Shown here one piece after another: positions 33,017 to 42,104 of a stretch of 64,000 bases of DNA. The notes under the pieces were generated by a model that saw only the letters and a list, made by a program, of their open reading frames with translations, was not told where the DNA came from and ran no database searches. The stretch lies in assembly GCA_001899805.1 (NCBI GenBank), contig MKWP01000010.1, positions 1 through 64,000 on the forward strand. The letters are read 5' to 3'. The position numbers were made by a program, and so were the translations under genes. The stretch comes from Lysobacterales bacterium 66-474 (GTDB lineage Bacteria > Pseudomonadota > Gammaproteobacteria > Xanthomonadales > Rhodanobacteraceae). Numbering within the stretch: the first letter of the stretch is position 1; every line of letters begins with the position of its first letter.

Positions 33017-33142
33017 ATGAACCTCAGCCGCCAATCAAGGCCGTGGCCCGGCGCGCGACAGGCTCCGATCCATCCAGCATCCGGTGCCGGAGCCGCATCG
33101 CACTAAACTTGTCCGCTTGTCCGCCCGCGCGCACTACGCCAC

Positions 33143-34417
33143 ATGACCGAACTCCAGCACCTCGACCACCCGCGCCGCCGCGCTGCGGTGATCTTCATCT
33201 TCGTCACCGTGACGATCGACATGCTGGCGTTCGGCATCATCATCCCGGTGCTGCCGCACCTGATCGTCGAGCTGATCGGCGGCAGCATTGCCAAGGCCGC
33301 GGTATGGTCGAGCGCCTTCAGCACCCTGTTCATGCTGATGCAGTTCGTGTCCTCGCCGATCCAGGGCGCGTTGTCCGACCGCTTCGGCCGCCGCACGGTG
33401 ATCCTGATTTCGAGCTTCGGTCTCGGCATCGATTTCATCGTGATGGCGCTGGCGCCATTCCTGTGGCTGCTGTTCGTCGGGCGCGCGGTATCCGGCATGT
33501 GCGCGGCCAGTTTCACCACCGCCAACGCCTACATCGCCGACATCACCCCGCGCGAGAAGCGCGCGGCCGCATTCGGTTTGCTGGGCGGCGCGTTCGCGGT
33601 CGGCTTCATCGTGGGACCGGCGCTGGGCGGGTTCCTGGGGCACCAGTGGATCCGCCTGCCATTCTGGGTCGCGGCGGGGCTGTGCCTCGTCAATTTCTGC
33701 TACGGCTGGTTCGTGCTGCCGGAATCGCTGCCGAAGGAACGCCGCGCGCCGAAGTTCGACTGGCGCCACGCCAACCCGCTGGGCTCGCTGTTGTTGCTGA
33801 AGCGCTATCCGCAGGTGCTGGCGCTGGCCATGGTCTTTTTCCTGCTGGCGCTGGCGCAGTTCTCGATCAATTCGACCTACGTGCTGTACACCGACTTCCG
33901 TTACGGCTGGGGGCCGCAGACGGTCGGCTACACGCTGGCGCTGGTCGGCGTGCTCACCGGCGTGGTGCAGGCGCTGCTGGTGCGGCGATTGATGCCGAAG
34001 CTGGGCGAGCGACGGATGATCCTCGCCGGTCTTGCGTTCCTGGTCGTCGGCTACTTCGTGTTCGGCTTCGCGCCGGAAGCGTGGATTTTCCTCTCCGGCA
34101 TCCCGTTCCTGTGCCTCGGCGGCCTCGCCGGTCCGCCCGCGCAATCGCTGATCACGCACCAGGTCGATCCTTCCGAGCAGGGCCGCCTGCAAGGTGCGCT
34201 GAGCAGCCTGCAGAGCCTCGCCGGCATCTTCGGCCCGGCGCTGTTCGCCAACCTGTTCGCGTTGTTCATCAGCAAGCATGCCCCGACCCCGCACCTGCCG
34301 GGCGTGGCCTACGTGCTGGCGGCGGTGTTGGTACTGGTGGCCCTGGTGCTGACCGTGCGCGCAACCCGCAACCTGCCCGCACACGTGCCGCCTGCCGCGG
34401 CCCCGGAGTCGACATGA
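33143..34417 (+). CDS. TCR/Tet-family MFS transporter
   Basis: 12-TM MFS; DMLAFGIIIPVLPHLIVEL, GALSDRFGRRTVILIS, TTANAYIADITPREKRAAAFG. Confidence 0.85.
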   Translation: MTELQHLDHPRRRAAVIFIFVTVTIDMLAFGIIIPVLPHLIVELIGGSIAKAAVWSSAFSTLFMLMQFVSSPIQGALSDRFGRRTVILISSFGLGIDFIVMALAPFLWLLFVGRAVSGMCAASFTTANAYIADITPREKRAAAFGLLGGAFAVGFIVGPALGGFLGHQWIRLPFWVAAGLCLVNFCYGWFVLPESLPKERRAPKFDWRHANPLGSLLLLKRYPQVLALAMVFFLLALAQFSINSTYVLYTDFRYGWGPQTVGYTLALVGVLTGVVQALLVRRLMPKLGERRMILAGLAFLVVGYFVFGFAPEAWIFLSGIPFLCLGGLAGPPAQSLITHQVDPSEQGRLQGALSSLQSLAGIFGPALFANLFALFISKHAPTPHLPGVAYVLAAVLVLVALVLTVRATRNLPAHVPPAAAPEST

Positions 34418-34481
34418 GCTTGCATTCGTCCCGTCAGGGCCTCATGTGGAACCTTTCCGCCCCCCACCGGAGCATGCCGCG

Positions 34482-34682
34482 ATGACGACCTTCCTGTTGT
34501 GGCTGGTGTTGCTGGTGTTCTGCTGGCCGATCGCGCTGCTGGCGCTGGTCCTGTACCCGCTGGTGTGGTTGATCGCGCTGCCGTTCCGGCTGCTCGGTTT
34601 CGCCGTCGACGGCGTGTTCGAATTCCTGCGCGCGCTTTTTCTTTTGCCGGCTCGCATTCTGCGCGGACCGCGCACGACCTGA
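34482..34682 (+). CDS. small hydrophobic membrane protein
   Basis: MTTFLLWLVLLVFCWPIALLALVLYPLVWLIALPFRLLGF; 66 aa. Confidence 0.55.
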   Translation: MTTFLLWLVLLVFCWPIALLALVLYPLVWLIALPFRLLGFAVDGVFEFLRALFLLPARILRGPRTT

Positions 34683-34708
34683 TTTCCATAGTGACACCCG
34701 ATTCGTGG

Positions 34709-34766
34709 TTCGATACCTCACCACGAACGGGTTTCGTCCCACAACCGTTCGTCCCGAGGTATCGAA
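34709..34766. repeat. intergenic inverted repeat
   Basis: ttcgatacctc/gaggtatcgaa (11 bp) with internal acgaacgg/ccgttcgt (8 bp). Confidence 0.8.
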
Positions 34767-34817
34767 GGACGGACGGACCAGTCGTTTTGTTTCCCTCCAT
34801 CAGCCAAGGAATCTTCC

Positions 34818-35324
34818 ATGACCATCTCGATGTACCAGGCTTCCGTTCCAGTGTTCGTGCGCGCGTTGAGCAACCTCTCCGAGGTGCTGAAGAAAGGCGA
34901 GGCGCACGCGAAGGCGAAAGGTGTCGAACCCGACAACCTGCTGCAGCAGCGGCTCATGTTCGACATGCTGCCGTTGATCAAGCAGATCCAGATCGCCTGC
35001 GACACCGCCGCGCGCGGCGCTGCGCGACTGGCGGGCGTCGAGCCCAAATCGTTCCCCGACAACGAGAAAACCCTCGCCGAAGCGCAGGCCCGCATCGCCG
35101 GCGCCATCGCCTACGCGCAATCCTTCGCGCCCGCACAGATCGACGGCAGCGAAGGCCGCAAGGTGGTGATGAAGACGCGCCACGGCGAAACGGAGTTCAC
35201 CGGCCTCGCCTACCTCACCGAATACACCCTGCCGAACCTGTTCTTCCACTGCACCACCGCCTACGACATCCTGCGCGTGGCCGGCACTCAGATCGGCAAG
35301 GCGGATTTCCTGGGCAATCGCTGA
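34818..35324 (+). CDS. DUF1993-family protein
   Basis: SMYQASVPVFVRALSNLSEVL...HCTTAYDILRVAGTQIGKADFLG. Confidence 0.85.
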   Translation: MTISMYQASVPVFVRALSNLSEVLKKGEAHAKAKGVEPDNLLQQRLMFDMLPLIKQIQIACDTAARGAARLAGVEPKSFPDNEKTLAEAQARIAGAIAYAQSFAPAQIDGSEGRKVVMKTRHGETEFTGLAYLTEYTLPNLFFHCTTAYDILRVAGTQIGKADFLGNR

Positions 35325-35410
35325 CCAGGTCGCGGCAAATCGGTCAGCCCAATCGCCCAAACCGATTCCTTGTGAAAATGCGCGCCGAGTTTTTCTCGAG
35401 ATGACCCAGA

Positions 35411-35437
35411 CGCCCCGCTTGCGAAAGCGGGGCGTTT
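35411..35437 (+). terminator. rho-independent terminator candidate
   Basis: cgccccgctt-gcg-aaagcggggcg followed by tttt. Confidence 0.6.
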
Positions 35438-35584
35438 TCCTGACGGGCGCACGGGATACCAAGCCGCGCGAAGCGGGAGGATGGCCGAAGCCAGAAACCA
35501 GTTCGAACGAAGCCGCCCATTCAATTCTTGCAATCCGCCCGGATAACTTACAATCCGGACTGACCCGCACGCAGGACCAGCCCC

Positions 35585-36163
35585 ATGCCTATCCTGATCC
35601 TCGGCCTCGTGATCTTCCTCGGCGCGCATTCCGTGCACATGCTGGCGCCGGGTTTCCGCGATCGCGCGGTGGCGCGGATCGGGCTGCTGCCGTGGAAGGG
35701 TTTGTACTCGCTGGTGTCGATTGCCGGTTTCGTGCTGATCGTGATCGGCTTCGGGATGGCGCGCGCGGATATGCATCTGTTGTACACGCCGCCCGCGTGG
35801 CTGAAACACTTGAACGCGCTGTTCACGCTGGTCGCGTTCGTGCTGGTGTTCGCGGCCTACGTGCCGCACAACCATTTCAAGGAAAAGCTCGGGCATCCGA
35901 TGCTGGCGGGCGTGAAGTTGTGGGCGCTGGGACACCTGCTGGCGACCGGCTACCTGCACGACGTGGTGTTGTTCGGTGCATTCCTGGTCTGGGCCATCGC
36001 GGATTTCGCGGTGTCGCGCCGGCGCGACCGCATCGCCGGCACGACGTACCCTCGCGGCACGCTGGCGTTCGACGCCGTTACCGTGGTGGTGGGTGTGGCG
36101 GCGTGGGCGATCTTCGCATTCATGTTGCACATACCCCTGATCGGCAGGAATCCTTTCATCTGA
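35585..36163 (+). CDS. NnrU-family membrane protein
   Basis: LILGLVIFLGAHSVHMLAPGFRDRAVARIG...KGLYSLVSIAGFVLIVIGF. Confidence 0.88.
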   Translation: MPILILGLVIFLGAHSVHMLAPGFRDRAVARIGLLPWKGLYSLVSIAGFVLIVIGFGMARADMHLLYTPPAWLKHLNALFTLVAFVLVFAAYVPHNHFKEKLGHPMLAGVKLWALGHLLATGYLHDVVLFGAFLVWAIADFAVSRRRDRIAGTTYPRGTLAFDAVTVVVGVAAWAIFAFMLHIPLIGRNPFI

Positions 36164-36323
36164 TGGAACCATTCGGCCGCGAGCGCATCCAATCAGGACC
36201 TGCTGACGCCATCCCAAGCGGTCGCAGCCCCGGACCGAGGCGTGGATGGAGCTTCGCCCGGCAATGCCATTCGCTTGGCATGGCGCCGGCAGGACCAGGA
36301 TCGTTTCAAGCTGTGGGGGCGAC

Positions 36324-37187
36324 GTGACTCGGCACAATTCGGCAAAAGGCAAGATCATCGGCGCGATCGTGGTGATCGTGATCGTCGCATTGGCGGCGTG
36401 GTGGTATTTCACGCGCATGCCGGGCGTGGACTTCACGCGCCACGGTCCCGAACCGTCGCCGCCGGCCAAGGCCAGCACCGCACCGCCGCCTATCGAGCAT
36501 CCGATCGAATCGGCACAGATCAATCCCGCGCCAGCCGGCACCGCGCCGTTGCCATCGCTGGATGCCAGCGACGATATCGTCGCGAAGGCGCTGTCGGAAT
36601 TGCCGGGTGCGGACGGCCTCGCCGGGCTGCTGCTGTCGCGCGGACTGGTGCCGCACATCGTGGCCACGGTGGACGCGCTGCCGCGCCGCACGATCGGCGC
36701 CAGCATCCTGCCGCTGCGGACGCCGCAGGGCGTGTTCGCGGTGGATACCTCCAACGGCCAGCCTGCGCTGGACGCGAAGAACTACGCGCGCTACGCGCCC
36801 TACATGAAGATCGTCGAGGCGGTGGATTCGCGCACGCTGGTGACGTGGTACGTGCATTGGTATCCGCTGTTCCAGGACGCCTACCGCCAGCTCGGTTATC
36901 CAAACGGCTACTTCAACGACCGCCTGATGGTCGCCCTCAACGACATGCTGGCGGCGCCCAACGCGCACACGCCGGTGGCGCTGGTCAAGACCACGGACGG
37001 CCACTACGCATTCGCCGATCCGACCTGGGAATCGCTGTCGGTCGGCCAGAAGCTGATGATCCGCATCGGCCCCGAAAACGAGCGCGAATTGAAGGCCAAG
37101 CTGCGCAGCATCCGCGCGCTGCTGCTGGGCCAGGCGCCGGCGTTGCATGGCACGCCAGCGGAGCCGGCGTCGGCATCCTCGCAGTAA
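36324..37187 (+). CDS. DUF3014-domain protein
   Basis: N-terminal TM, proline-rich linker, YARYAPYMKIVEAVDSRTLVTWYVHWYPLFQDAYRQLGYPNGYFNDRL; GTG start. Confidence 0.8.
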   Translation: MTRHNSAKGKIIGAIVVIVIVALAAWWYFTRMPGVDFTRHGPEPSPPAKASTAPPPIEHPIESAQINPAPAGTAPLPSLDASDDIVAKALSELPGADGLAGLLLSRGLVPHIVATVDALPRRTIGASILPLRTPQGVFAVDTSNGQPALDAKNYARYAPYMKIVEAVDSRTLVTWYVHWYPLFQDAYRQLGYPNGYFNDRLMVALNDMLAAPNAHTPVALVKTTDGHYAFADPTWESLSVGQKLMIRIGPENERELKAKLRSIRALLLGQAPALHGTPAEPASASSQ

Positions 37188-37273
37188 TCTCACTTCGCGA
37201 CGCCGGTTCTGCCGGCACGTGGCTTGCACCGGCCTGCCTGATCTTCTTTCCACTTCCCGGGTCAAAGAAACGT

Positions 37274-37398
37274 CGTCATTCCGGGGCTGCCCGCGCTGTT
37301 TGCGGACAGAACCCGGAATCCAGCTCTTGCGCCGGTACACGAGAAGCTGGATTCCGGGTTCCATCGCCGATGAAGCAGGCGATGGCCCCGGAATGACG
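37274..37398. repeat. intergenic nested palindrome
   Basis: Terminal cgtcattccggggc/gccccggaatgacg (14 bp); internal aacccggaatccagct/agctggattccgggtt (16 bp). Confidence 0.88.
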
Positions 37399-37456
37399 AG
37401 GTGTTTACGGGGCGCAGAAACCCGCTGACGAAGTGGACGTCGGATGCAACAACGGC

Positions 37457-38218
37457 CTACGTCCCGAAGTCGATCCGGGTTTCGCCCAGCGCCACGCCGT
37501 CCGGCCCGAAGCGACGCTCGACGATGCAGCCGCCGCCGGCGCGGTCGAGCGCCATCAGCGTGGTCGCGCGGGTGCCGTAGCGCGGGCCGCGCACGAACAT
37601 CGGCGAGATCTGCCGCTCCAGTTCGATGCCGATGCCGGTGTCGGGAAGTTCCGGGTCGGGTGCGGGCGTCTCGTCGGCGAAGGCGTCGAACAGCGGCGTG
37701 AAATCCTGCGCACCCGCATCGAGCCAGCTGCGCAAGGCCGCGGTCGCACGGCGCACCTTGGGCCACGGCGCGTCCAGATCGCCATTCGACAAGCCGTGCA
37801 CGCCGGGTTCGATCGCGCGCATCCGCGTGGCCGGATGGTTGGACACGAAGCGCGCGCCGGCGCTGTCGAACAGCAGCAGGTTGAACGGACGGTAGCGCGC
37901 GGCATCGGCGGTCAGCCTGCCGGCATGCCGGTCGGCGGTGTCGTCGCCGCGCAGGAAGTCGCTCACCAGCCAGCCGCGCGATGCGCCGTCCTGCGACGCG
38001 CGCGGATCGCGCACGTTGGTGACCACTGCGGCGCGATCCGGTCCGCGCACGCCCATCCATGTGCCGCCGGCCTCGAGGTCGCGGCCGGCGACGAGGCCGG
38101 GCGCATCCGCCCAGCGCGCCAGCGGCGCCGACGGGCGCGCGTGCGCCTCGTCGCGATTGCCGATCAGCAGCAGGCGCCAATGTGGATGCAGTTCACAAAC
38201 GAAAGCCAGGACACACAT
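37457..38218 (-). CDS. NRDE-family (TANGO2-like) protein
   Basis: MCVLAFVCELHPHWRLLLIGNRDEAHARP. Confidence 0.9.
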   Translation of the reverse strand: MCVLAFVCELHPHWRLLLIGNRDEAHARPSAPLARWADAPGLVAGRDLEAGGTWMGVRGPDRAAVVTNVRDPRASQDGASRGWLVSDFLRGDDTADRHAGRLTADAARYRPFNLLLFDSAGARFVSNHPATRMRAIEPGVHGLSNGDLDAPWPKVRRATAALRSWLDAGAQDFTPLFDAFADETPAPDPELPDTGIGIELERQISPMFVRGPRYGTRATTLMALDRAGGGCIVERRFGPDGVALGETRIDFGT

Positions 38219-38298
38219 GTCTACAAGATTAGCCGGTTCCCGAGGGGCGCCGCGGCGGCCCGGCGCGCGCCGGGTGCTAGACTCGAACCGAAGCTGAC

Positions 38299-39519
38299 AT
38301 GTTCGCCAAGGGGGCCGACATGAGGACGAAGCTTGCGCAAATCGCGGTGCTGGTGGTCGAGGACCATGACTTCCAGCGCCAGGTGGCGATCCGTCTGCTG
38401 CAGCAGATGGGGGTCGGCACGGTGCTGGAGGCCGCGGACGGCCGCGGCGCGCTGGCCGTGCTCGGCGAGCAGCGGCAACGCGTGGACGTGGTGCTGGTGG
38501 ACCTCGACCTGCCGCACATGGACGGGATCGAATTCATCGGCCACGTCGCCAAGCAGCGGCTGGCCTCGGCGGTGGTGGTGCTGACCGCGCTCGATCCCGC
38601 CCTGCTCAACACCGTCAGGATCATGGCGCGCGCGTCCGGCATGCGCGTGCTGGGCACGGTCGAGAAACCGCTGACCCACGCCAAGCTCGCCGAAGTGGTC
38701 GACCTGTACTTCACCGCCGATTCGCTGGCCGACAAGGAATCCTCGCCCGACATCGACGCGGGCCTGCTCGCCGAGGCGCTGGCCAGCGATGCCTTCGAGG
38801 CGTGGTTCATGCCGCAGGTCGCGATCGGCAGCGGCTACGTCACCGGCGTCGAGGCGCTGGCGCGCTGGTCGCTGGACGGACGCCAGGTTTCGCCGGCGCG
38901 CTTCATCCCCGAGCTCGAACGCGGCGGCCTGATCGACGCACTGACCGAGCGCATCCTCGCGCAGGCGTGCCGCTGGCGCAAACGCTGGCACGATGCCGGC
39001 ATGGACTTCGTCCTGTCGGTCAACATCTCGATGCACAACCTCGTGGACGTGACCGCCGCCGACCGCTACCAGGCGATCGTGCAGGACGCCGGCGTGGACC
39101 CGCACGATGTCACGCTGGAACTCACCGAGTCGGCGATGATGCACGAGGCCGCGCAGGCGCTGAACGTGCTGGCGCGCCTGCGGCTCAAGGGCTTCGGGTT
39201 GTCGGTGGACGACTTCGGCACCGGCTGGTCGTCGCTGTCGCAACTGGCGCAACTGCCGGTCACCGAAATCAAGATCGACCAGAGTTTCATCAACGGCGCG
39301 GCCGGGGATGCGCGCAACCGCGCGGTGGTCGAGGCCAGCATCCAGTTGGGCCGCAAGCTCGGGCTGGTCACGGTCGCCGAGGGCGTGCGCAACGTCGACG
39401 AGTGGCAGATGCTGGCCGAGATGGGCTGCAGCCGCGCGCAGGGCGAGCTGATCGGCATGGCGGTGCCGGGCGACCAGCTTGAAGCCGCCATCGAGAAATG
39501 GCGCCGCAGGAAACCATGA
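38299..39519 (+). CDS. response regulator with C-terminal EAL (c-di-GMP phosphodiesterase) domain
   Basis: REC LVDLDLPHMDG; EALARW, NISMHN, ELTESAMM, DDFGTGWSSL, KIDQSFI. Confidence 0.9.
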   Translation: MFAKGADMRTKLAQIAVLVVEDHDFQRQVAIRLLQQMGVGTVLEAADGRGALAVLGEQRQRVDVVLVDLDLPHMDGIEFIGHVAKQRLASAVVVLTALDPALLNTVRIMARASGMRVLGTVEKPLTHAKLAEVVDLYFTADSLADKESSPDIDAGLLAEALASDAFEAWFMPQVAIGSGYVTGVEALARWSLDGRQVSPARFIPELERGGLIDALTERILAQACRWRKRWHDAGMDFVLSVNISMHNLVDVTAADRYQAIVQDAGVDPHDVTLELTESAMMHEAAQALNVLARLRLKGFGLSVDDFGTGWSSLSQLAQLPVTEIKIDQSFINGAAGDARNRAVVEASIQLGRKLGLVTVAEGVRNVDEWQMLAEMGCSRAQGELIGMAVPGDQLEAAIEKWRRRKP

Positions 39520-41906
39520 ACCGCCGCTTCTGGACCGTGCGGCGCCAACTGCTGTTGCTGTTCGGCGTGATGCTGGTCGCGGCCGGCAGCGTGCTGGCGC
39601 TGGACGCGCTCTACCAGCGCAGCCACGCGATCACCCTGAACCGTCTGTACAACAACGCGCTGGGTGGCCAGGCGCAGGTGAAGGCGTTGAGCGACGGCTA
39701 CGGCGTCACAGTCGTCGGCGTCACCTTCAAGGTACGCAACGGGCTGATGACGTTCGACGAAGGATTGCGCGACGTCGATCAGGCGCGGCAGCGCATCGAC
39801 CAGGCCTTCGCGGGGCTCGCGGCCGAGGAGATGCCCGCGCAGCAGGCCGAAATCTTCGCCGACATCCAGCGCGAGCACGCCACGGCCGATGCCGCGGTCG
39901 CGGAACTGCGCGCCCAGCTCGCGGCGCACAGCGTCCCCGGTGTCGGGCATTTCGCGGACACGCAACTGTTCCCGGCGCTGGACCCGATCCTCAGCGACCT
40001 CGGCCTGCTCGCCGACTTGAAGATCCTCGATGCGCAATCGCAGTTGCACGATGACCGCGTGCGCGCGCGGCGCCTGAACCTGTGGCGGATCGGCCTGTCG
40101 CTGGCTGCGCTGCTGATCGTGCTGGTGGCAGGACGGGAAGTGCTGAGCAACGTGTACCGCGGCATCGAACAGCTGGTGCGCATGACGCGGGGGATGCGCA
40201 CCGGCGATTACGACGTGCCGACAGGTGAACCTGTCAGGGGCGAAACCCGCGACGTGGTGGACGGCTTCCTCGCGATGCGCGAAGAGGTGAAGCGCAAGGA
40301 CGCCGCGCTGCGCGAGAGCGAGGCGCGCGCGCACGACGCCAGCCGCGCCAAGAGTGCGTTCCTCGCGACCATGAGCCACGAAATCCGCACGCCGATGATC
40401 GGCATCACCGGGATGCTGGAGCTGCTGGAACACACCCGGCTGGACGCCGAGCAGCGGCGCAGCGTCGCGATCGTGCAAAGCTCCGCGCAAAGCCTGCTGC
40501 AGATCATCGGCGACATCCTGGATTTCTCCAAGATCGAAGCCGGCCGTATGGAACTTGCCGCGCACGACATCGACCTGCGCACGTTGGTCGAGCACACCGC
40601 CGGCAACTACCTCGGCATCGCATCCAGCAAGGGCCTGACCCTGGAGGTCGCACTGGACCCCCGGCTCGCGCCGGCCTACGTCGCCGATCCCCTTCGGCTG
40701 CGGCAGATCCTTGCCAACTTCCTTTCCAATGCGCTCAAGTTCACCCGCACCGGCGGCATCACCGTGCGCGCCGATCGCGCGGACGTGCTCGACGATGGCC
40801 GCGAGAGCATCGCGTTGCGCGTGCGCGACAGCGGCATCGGCATCAGCGATGAACAACGCGAGATCCTGTTCCAGCCGTTTTCGCAAGCCGACAGCGGCAC
40901 CGCGCGCATCTTCGGCGGCACCGGGCTGGGACTCGCGATCTGCCGGCAACTCGCGGAAATGATGGGCGGGCGCATCGAGCTGGCCAGCAAACCCGGCAAG
41001 GGCAGCACCTTCAGCCTGGTCCTGCCGCTGGCGGTCGGCGATCCGGCGTGCATCGAACCGGAACGCGGCGATGCGCCCGCGGAGGATTTCCCGACGCGGC
41101 CGCTGCCCGGCGTGGAAAGCGCGCGGCAAGAGGGCAGCCTGATCCTGGTGGTGGATGACCACGCCACCAATCGCGAAGTGCTGACGCGACAACTCGCGCG
41201 CGCCGGGTTCGCCTGCGAAACCGCGACGAACGGCGAGGAAGGCCTGCGCCGCTGGCGCACCGGCGACTACGCGCTGGTGCTCACCGACATCCACATGCCG
41301 AAGCTGGACGGCTACGAGTTGACCGCCGCGATCCGCAAGGCCGAGCGCACGGAGCAACGCCCGCGCACCCCGATCATCGCGGTCACCGCCAACGTCAGCA
41401 AAGGCGAAGCCGAACACTGCCTCGCGCTCGGGATGGACGCATTCCTGGGCAAGCCGCTGCGCATCGTGCAACTGTCGGCGACGCTGCGGCAATGGCTGCC
41501 GCACGTGGCGTTCCCGGATCCGGGTGCCGCGCCGCAAACACCCTCGCAGGACGGGGACGGCGACGTGCTCGCCGCGCCCGCGGCGCCGGTGGACCGCGAG
41601 GTGCTCGGCGAGATCGCGGGCACGGATGCGACGCTGGCGCGCAACCTCCTGAACGATTTCCTGATCGCCGTGCGCAAGGACATCACCGGCCTGCGCGCGG
41701 CGCTGGCGGCCGGCGACCTGCCCGAGGCCACCCGCCACGCCCATCGCATCCGGGGCGCGGCCGCGCTGGTCGGCGCACGCGAGGTGCAAGCGGCCGCGGC
41801 GGAGGCGGAAGCCGCGGGGCGCAACCGTGACGTCGACGCGTTCGAACGCATGTCGCGTCCGCTGGCCGAGTCCATCGACGTGCTGGCGGTGTGGGTGGAA
41901 AGGTGA
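39516..41906 (+). CDS. hybrid sensor histidine kinase (HisKA-HATPase-REC-Hpt)
   Basis: MSHEIRTPMIGITGMLEL; GGTGLGLAICRQLAEMMGG; VLTDIHMPKLDGYEL; HAHRIRGAA. Confidence 0.92.
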   Translation: MNRRFWTVRRQLLLLFGVMLVAAGSVLALDALYQRSHAITLNRLYNNALGGQAQVKALSDGYGVTVVGVTFKVRNGLMTFDEGLRDVDQARQRIDQAFAGLAAEEMPAQQAEIFADIQREHATADAAVAELRAQLAAHSVPGVGHFADTQLFPALDPILSDLGLLADLKILDAQSQLHDDRVRARRLNLWRIGLSLAALLIVLVAGREVLSNVYRGIEQLVRMTRGMRTGDYDVPTGEPVRGETRDVVDGFLAMREEVKRKDAALRESEARAHDASRAKSAFLATMSHEIRTPMIGITGMLELLEHTRLDAEQRRSVAIVQSSAQSLLQIIGDILDFSKIEAGRMELAAHDIDLRTLVEHTAGNYLGIASSKGLTLEVALDPRLAPAYVADPLRLRQILANFLSNALKFTRTGGITVRADRADVLDDGRESIALRVRDSGIGISDEQREILFQPFSQADSGTARIFGGTGLGLAICRQLAEMMGGRIELASKPGKGSTFSLVLPLAVGDPACIEPERGDAPAEDFPTRPLPGVESARQEGSLILVVDDHATNREVLTRQLARAGFACETATNGEEGLRRWRTGDYALVLTDIHMPKLDGYELTAAIRKAERTEQRPRTPIIAVTANVSKGEAEHCLALGMDAFLGKPLRIVQLSATLRQWLPHVAFPDPGAAPQTPSQDGDGDVLAAPAAPVDREVLGEIAGTDATLARNLLNDFLIAVRKDITGLRAALAAGDLPEATRHAHRIRGAAALVGAREVQAAAAEAEAAGRNRDVDAFERMSRPLAESIDVLAVWVER

Positions 41907-42104
41907 TTCCTGCGATCATCCATGATCGCTGCGTGGCCAACCCTGCGATTCAACCCCTGGCACGTCGGCCGTGATGGTTCAGGACGGCCATCAGAGCTGC
42001 CATCCATGGCTGAGGGCTCCGTGGCCTGACTTTTCACGACAGCCGCTCCGAAACGAGTGATGCAGCGACCCGGGTGCGAAAAAACGCGGCGATAATCGTC
42101 GCCC

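Noticed and set aside
32820-33034. Small ORFs (e.g. MLVIPGLAAPFADRTRDRC)
   Set aside because: Translations of the intergenic palindromic repeat, not real proteins
33143-34417. Acquired tetracycline resistance gene
   Set aside because: Only family-level similarity to TetA-type MFS; no mobile context or resistance regulator
36242-37396. 384-aa plus ORF ending in CGQNPESSSCAGTREAGFRV
   Set aside because: Shadow of DUF3014 continuing into the intergenic repeat
37274-37398. CRISPR-like or attC-like array
   Set aside because: Only nested palindromes; no regular repeat-spacer pattern and no cas or integrase genes
39066-41789. 907-aa minus-strand ORF
   Set aside because: Antisense shadow of the REC-EAL and histidine kinase genes, which have clear domain motifs
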